From Candidatus Fermentithermobacillaceae bacterium (GTDB lineage Bacteria; Bacillota; Sulfobacillia; Fermentithermobacillales; Fermentithermobacillaceae): a DNA stretch of 56,621 nt. This document shows, one piece after another, positions 52,423-56,621 of the stretch; within the stretch, counting starts at the first letter, position 1, and every line of letters begins with the position of its first letter. The notes under the pieces are model-generated. The model saw only the letters and a program-made list of their open reading frames with translations. It did not search any database and was not told the origin of the DNA. The translations under genes and the position numbers were made by a program. The DNA is taken from the NCBI GenBank assembly GCA_018052455.1, contig JAGPNE010000005.1:1-56621 (forward strand), written 5' to 3'.

Positions 52423-54321
52423 TCAAAACTGCTTGAACTGTGCTTGGTAGAGATTGGCGTACTGCCCGCCTAGGGCCACTAGTTCTTCGTGGGTGCCCGT
52501 TTCAGTTATCTGTCCTTCTTCAACTACCATTATTCGAGTAGCCCACCTAACTGTCGACAATCTGTGAGCTATTATGAAGGAAGTCCTACCGTGCAGCAGA
52601 GTCTTCAGAGCCGTCTGTATGAGTTTTTCTGTCTCGGGATCGATGTTGGACGTAGCTTCGTCTAGAATGAGTATCCTAGGATCGGCTAGTATGGCCCTGG
52701 CAAAGGCAAGCAATTGGCGCTGCCCCGCCGAGAGGTTTGCGCCTCTTTCTGTAAGCTCAGAATCGAAACCATTAGGCATGTTCTGGATGAGTTCCTTGAT
52801 ACATGCGGCTTCAGCTGCTCTTTCCAATTCTTCCATGGTAGCATCAGGCTTCCCTACCAGTAGGTTTTCTTTTACGGTTCCAGAGAAAATCAACGTGTCC
52901 TGTAGAACTATACCTAACTGACGTCTATACGAGGGCAGCACCACCTTTTCTAGATCGTAGCCATCTACAGACACTTTTCCTGAGGACGGTGAATAAAACC
53001 TGGCAAGCAAGTTTATGATTGTGGTTTTCCCTGCACCAGTCGGGCCGACTAGGGCAACTGTTTCACCAGCCTCAACCCTAAAACTTACGTCTCTCAGAAC
53101 AGGTTCCTCAGGTTTGTAGCCGAACGATACTTCATCAAAGACAACTTCCCCCTTTATGGTAGGAAGGTAGATAGTACCATGGGATCTATCTCGGCTTTCT
53201 CCAAGATTCATGGTACGGTTTGGGGCTGAAATCAGAACAGTATTAGGCTCGGTGTCTGAAAACGCATTGCCAAGGGAATCTTCCAGCCCGGATATGTCCA
53301 ACGCCCCTATTTCTGGCTGCAAGTCAAGTATGGTAAAGACCCTTTCCGCTGAGGCCATTGCCGAAAGAATCTGGCTCCAGAATCTTGAGAGTGTGCTTAT
53401 GGGAGCCCAGAACTTGCCCAAATAGTTCACAAACGCCCAGACAAGCCCAATTGTCATAGTGCCCTTTAGCACCCCATTGGCACCATACCATATAACTATG
53501 GCTGTCCCGATGGCCCCAATAACGTCAGTGAGGGGCCAAAATGCCTGGTCTAGACGTATAGCCTTCATGTATGAATTGAGGTATTGCTGGTTGTACTTCC
53601 GAAAAGTCTCGCTATTTGCCTCTTCACATCCATAGGCTTGGATGACTACCAAGCCTTGTACTGTCTCATTTAGGTGAGCATTTATGCTTCCAGTTGCCTT
53701 TCTAGTTTCTCCCCAGGCGTCCTCAAGGACCCATCTCACCTTGGTCAACACAAATGCTAGAAAAGGCACGGTGATAAAAGACATAAGGGCCATCTTCCAG
53801 TCTAGGTATACCATTATGCCTACTATTCCGAAGAGGGAGATTACCTGGGTTATCATATTGACCATTCCTGAGGCCGCCAGGTTGCCTATGTGGTTCACGT
53901 CGTTTGTAATGCGCGAAACTATCTTTCCTACGGGTCTATGGTCAAAGAAAGAAAACGGTAGCGTTTCAATGTGAGCAAACAAGTTCTGACGCAAATCATA
54001 GAGGACCTTTTGCCCCAGAAAATTGAGCTTTTTTATCTGGGTACGTGACGCGAAAAGTTGGACTGTACGGAGCACAACAAGCGTAGAAAGTACCACTACA
54101 AGCGTTCTTCCATCCTTGTTCGTGACACCGTCATCTATGGCTTTTTTGAACAGAAGAGGTTCAACAAGGCCGATTACGATGCCTATCAAAGTGAGCAGTG
54201 ATACTGTAACTACAGTTTTCTTGTACGGAGCAGCGTAGCCTAGGATCCTTTTTAGATAATCAAAGTTAAAAGGTCTCTCCTCGGCATCTTCTTCGATTAA
54301 GTCGAGATCGTATTCTGACAT
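52423..54321 (-). CDS. ABC exporter half-transporter (consensus ATP sites)
   Basis: This half-transporter of about 632 residues has six helices (YKKTVVTVSLLTLIGIVIGL and following), then an NBD with Walker A GPTGAGKTTIINLLARF, signature LSAGQRQLLAFARAIL, Walker B ILILDEATSNID and the switch histidine in FIIAHRLSTV. About 30 extra residues stand before the first helix and an insertion of about 40 residues follows the membrane part (GALDISGLEDSLGNAF). It pairs with the upstream half-transporter, as in heterodimeric exporters such as BmrCD or TM287/288; the cargo is unknown. ATG 54321 has no clear ribosome site; TTG 54345 is an alternative. Confidence 0.9.
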   Translation of the reverse strand: MSEYDLDLIEEDAEERPFNFDYLKRILGYAAPYKKTVVTVSLLTLIGIVIGLVEPLLFKKAIDDGVTNKDGRTLVVVLSTLVVLRTVQLFASRTQIKKLNFLGQKVLYDLRQNLFAHIETLPFSFFDHRPVGKIVSRITNDVNHIGNLAASGMVNMITQVISLFGIVGIMVYLDWKMALMSFITVPFLAFVLTKVRWVLEDAWGETRKATGSINAHLNETVQGLVVIQAYGCEEANSETFRKYNQQYLNSYMKAIRLDQAFWPLTDVIGAIGTAIVIWYGANGVLKGTMTIGLVWAFVNYLGKFWAPISTLSRFWSQILSAMASAERVFTILDLQPEIGALDISGLEDSLGNAFSDTEPNTVLISAPNRTMNLGESRDRSHGTIYLPTIKGEVVFDEVSFGYKPEEPVLRDVSFRVEAGETVALVGPTGAGKTTIINLLARFYSPSSGKVSVDGYDLEKVVLPSYRRQLGIVLQDTLIFSGTVKENLLVGKPDATMEELERAAEAACIKELIQNMPNGFDSELTERGANLSAGQRQLLAFARAILADPRILILDEATSNIDPETEKLIQTALKTLLHGRTSFIIAHRLSTVRWATRIMVVEEGQITETGTHEELVALGGQYANLYQAQFKQF

Positions 54322-54383
54322 GTGTTCGCGAACAGTTTGCAGCAATAGACAAGAACTTTATGGCTACCCACGCTGCCTTTCGC

Positions 54384-56204
54384 TTAGCATCTCCCTTCTG
54401 AAGTGTCTTCTTCTAGTTGAAGTTCCAGAGACGCAGCCTCTCTCTCGGCCAGTTCGATGTTGAGGGCCCGGCCGACGTCTTCTTCGGCAAACTGGCTCTC
54501 AAAAAGATTCCTGTAGAACCCGGGCTGAGCCAAAAGCTCCAGGTGAGTCCCAATTTGGGCTATACGCCCTCTGCTTAGGATCACGATCTTGTCCGCCCCT
54601 CTAATAGTTGACAACCTCTTTGCTATTACTATAGAGGTCCGTCCTTCCATGACTTCATTCAGGTTCTCTTGGATGAGAGATTCAGTCTCCGTGTCGACGC
54701 TTGATGTAGCTTCATCTAAGATGAGTATCTTTGGGTTCATCAAAAGGGCTCTGGCCAGGGCCACCCGTTGTTTTTGACCGCCTGAAAGGCCGACTCCTCT
54801 TTCTCCCAGTTCCGTATCGTATCCCTTAGGGAATTCCATTATGAATGAATGGGCTTGAGCAAGTTTGGCTGCTTCCATGACTTCTTCTAGCGAAGCATCC
54901 GGCTTACCCAAGGAGATATTATCCCTCACAGTGGCAGAAAACAGGAAGTTCTCTTGAAACACAATGCCTATGTTTCTCCGCAAGGATTTCAGAGAAACCT
55001 CTTTTATGTCGTGACCGTCTAGGATGACTCTCCCAGATGTAGGGTCTACGAACCTTGGTATCATGTTCGCTAACGTAGATTTGCCTGAACCTGTCCCTCC
55101 TACGATGGCGACCGTTTCGCCAGGCAGTATCTCAAAACCAATATTATCCAAAGTCTTTCTATGGTCTCCGGGGAAGGAGAAAGACACGTTTTCAAACACC
55201 AAGTGGCCTTCAACTTCATAGAGGTCAATGGGAGACGCGCAGTCGCGTATCTCAGGTTCCTCATCGAGTATTTCAAAAAGACGAGGCGCAGCCGCCAAAG
55301 CCTGTTCCGCCATGTTTACAAGCCATCCTAGCATACGTACAGGGTAAATCAGGCTCCAGATAAGAGAATAGAAAGCAAACAAGGTTCCCATGCTCATTTG
55401 CTCTGTAAGCACAAGGTAACCACCGTATCCGACCATAATGACTACAGACATATCGCTCAGAAAGTCCAACATAGGCTGGGCCTTCGCCTCAATATTCGCC
55501 CGTTCCATATTGGCGCTATAATGCTCAAAGTTCTTCCTTGCGAACTTCTCGATTTCGCCAGGTTCATGGGCAAACGCTTTGATTACTCTTATCCCAGTTA
55601 TGTTCTCTTGAAGAGTCTCAGTCAGCTCGCCCATTCTTTCTCTTACATGTTTCCACGCAGGTCTTATTGCTTTGTCGAACCGCAAGACTGTCCTGAACAA
55701 AAGTGGGAACGTCAAGACACTTGCGAGCATAAGACGCCAATTCAGATAGGCCAAATATGCGCTTACTCCGAGAGCCATAGCTATCATATTTGCCAGGAGC
55801 AGGGCGCCCCACCCGATAAAGTTCTGGACCGAGTCAACATCGCTTGTAAGCCTAGCCATCACCTGCCCGGTTCCCATCGTCGAAAAATAGGATGGGGGGA
55901 GTGTCTGAAGGTGATCGTGGACATCTTGTCTTATTTTGAATATGACTTTTTGACCAATGAGTTCAGACAGATACCACTGCACGTAAAGGACTGCTCCTTT
56001 TACGCATGCGACTCCAACGAAACCGAGGGCCAGAACAGAAAGCAAGTCAAGGTCTCCATTGGGTATGGCAGTATCTATTATCCTTCTGAGCAGCATGGCC
56101 GGAGACATCTCCAAGACGGTAGATGCCAGCATAGCCAGAGCCACAATAGCCAAAAGGAGCCAATGTGGCTTTAGGTATCCAAGAAGTCTTCTTAGATTCG
56201 ACAT
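54384..56204 (-). CDS. ABC exporter half-transporter with altered H-loop
   Basis: This 606-residue half-transporter has six helices and an NBD with Walker A GGTGSGKSTLANMI, signature LSGGQKQRVALARALL and Walker B ILILDEATSSVD. The switch region reads SIVIAKRLSTIRG: the usual His of AHRLS is Lys. In heterodimeric exporters one nucleotide site is degenerate, so this may mark the non-hydrolysing site, although the catalytic Glu is retained. The ATG follows AAAGGAG at nine bases. It is the first gene of the two-gene operon, with 38-62 bases before the second. Confidence 0.9.
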   Translation of the reverse strand: MSNLRRLLGYLKPHWLLLAIVALAMLASTVLEMSPAMLLRRIIDTAIPNGDLDLLSVLALGFVGVACVKGAVLYVQWYLSELIGQKVIFKIRQDVHDHLQTLPPSYFSTMGTGQVMARLTSDVDSVQNFIGWGALLLANMIAMALGVSAYLAYLNWRLMLASVLTFPLLFRTVLRFDKAIRPAWKHVRERMGELTETLQENITGIRVIKAFAHEPGEIEKFARKNFEHYSANMERANIEAKAQPMLDFLSDMSVVIMVGYGGYLVLTEQMSMGTLFAFYSLIWSLIYPVRMLGWLVNMAEQALAAAPRLFEILDEEPEIRDCASPIDLYEVEGHLVFENVSFSFPGDHRKTLDNIGFEILPGETVAIVGGTGSGKSTLANMIPRFVDPTSGRVILDGHDIKEVSLKSLRRNIGIVFQENFLFSATVRDNISLGKPDASLEEVMEAAKLAQAHSFIMEFPKGYDTELGERGVGLSGGQKQRVALARALLMNPKILILDEATSSVDTETESLIQENLNEVMEGRTSIVIAKRLSTIRGADKIVILSRGRIAQIGTHLELLAQPGFYRNLFESQFAEEDVGRALNIELAEREAASLELQLEEDTSEGRC

Positions 56205-56498
56205 GATACGTTTGCTCCTTTGATTGAGTGCATTTAAGTCTGTGAACTAGGGCAATAGACAAAGACGGTAGTGCTTCGGGAAATCTGTTGAGTGTATTGG
56301 TTTACTTCTTTCCGGCGCGTCGAATAGACACAAAAGCACAGAAAAAAGAAGGGTCTTAGTGACGCAGGCCCAAGCCAATCGGGCGATCATTTAGAAGATG
56401 CTAGTTGAAGATGAGCACAGTTTCAACTCCTCAGACCAAACGCAATACGTGAATGCAAAGACATAAATACCATGGATCGCCATATATTGCAATAGGAG

Positions 56499-56526
56499 AA
56501 GTAGGGGGGACGGCACTTTTTGCTTC
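56499..56526 (+). repeat. 28-nt dispersed hairpin repeat, copy 5
   Basis: AAGTAGGGGGGACGG followed by CACTTTTTGCTTC; one mismatch (T for C) in the left arm. Confidence 0.75.
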
Positions 56527-56527
56527 A

Positions 56528-56569
56528 GAGAACCTCCGGAGGCCAGTTTCTTCAGGTCCGGAGGTTCTC
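56528..56569. repeat. Perfect 13-bp inverted repeat next to repeat copy 5
   Basis: GAGAACCTCCGGA (56528-56540) pairs exactly with TCCGGAGGTTCTC (56557-56569) around a 16-nt loop. No T-run follows, so a terminator role is uncertain. Confidence 0.55.
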
Positions 56570-56621
56570 CTAATGCACTAGATTCTCAACTCTCCCGAGA
56601 CTGTAGCTCTTTTATGAGCAT

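Larger units (their letters stand above)
56205..56621. other. Non-coding region at the window end
   Basis: No gene is supported. It must contain the ABC operon promoter (minus strand). It holds the fifth 28-nt repeat and, directly after it, a perfect 13-bp inverted repeat (56528-56569). Confidence 0.4.

Noticed and set aside
1..56621. CRISPR arrays, tRNA genes, rRNA operons
   Set aside because: No regularly spaced repeats, cloverleaf with T-loop consensus or conserved rRNA blocks were recognised by eye; a covariance-model scan would settle this.

Overview
The window looks like chromosome of an anaerobic, spore-forming member of the Bacillota (Clostridia in the broad sense). The support is a bifurcating-type [FeFe] hydrogenase operon, a CotH-type kinase, a NiaR/NiaX pair, ECF-type vitamin transporter subunits, a clostridial RlmD tail, strong AGGAGG ribosome sites and frequent GTG/TTG starts. 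I cannot name a species. No rRNA, tRNA or CRISPR array was recognised.

Layout. (1) 1-6650 is an accessory zone. It holds a decayed 23S rRNA methyltransferase tail, an AT-rich two-gene cassette (PD-(D/E)xK/SEC-C protein plus a protein with an HEPN-like Rx4H motif) that looks like a defence module, a small membrane protein, a broken RCC1-repeat gene and a probable transposase remnant. (2) 6651-10111 is a minus-strand, translationally coupled trio: a six-helix membrane protein, a radical SAM/SPASM enzyme with unusual cysteine spacing, and a 501-residue protein beginning with a VTNSSS motif. This is my best candidate for an undescribed maturation system. (3) 10698-14611 holds a GyrI-like protein, a MerR regulator, an unknown 503-residue protein and an OsmC-like protein. 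(4) 14666-19876 has a two-component system facing away from a VTC / DUF4956 / CotH operon. The shared intergenic region carries two divergent TTTAAG-type tandem boxes, and the DUF4956 gene is frameshifted. (5) 20106-25435 contains an ArsC/Spx-like protein, a pdxS gene split by a 501-bp insert with an 8-bp target duplication, an ECF S component, a MATE exporter and a baeRF ribosome-hibernation-type protein. (6) 25976-33381 is a hydrogenase operon: a sensor-like histidine-kinase-ATPase/[FeFe]-hydrogenase fusion, DRTGG, HydC, an ATPase, a 2Fe-2S protein, HydB and HydA. (7) 33524-45718 is ordinary metabolism: SpoU methylase, FmdB zinc ribbon, niaX/niaR, M55 and M20 peptidases, AEC transporter, HAD phosphatase, OGG-like glycosylase, lipid kinase, crotonase and a large PEGA protein. 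(8) 45848-56204 has TypA, a PRTase/HD pair, DUF4330, an O-antigen-ligase-like protein, a GT4 glycosyltransferase and a heterodimeric ABC exporter.

A 28-nt hairpin repeat (ends AAGCA/TGCTT, core GGGGACGG or GGGACGG) occurs five times between genes, once inside the 3' end of the SpoU methylase. Functional links I infer are: hydrogenase plus its sensory/regulatory partners; NiaR repressing niaX through an operator inside its promoter; and the OmpR-type regulator activating both its own operon and the VTC-CotH operon. Gene starts were chosen from ribosome-site spacing and are often downstream of the longest open frame.
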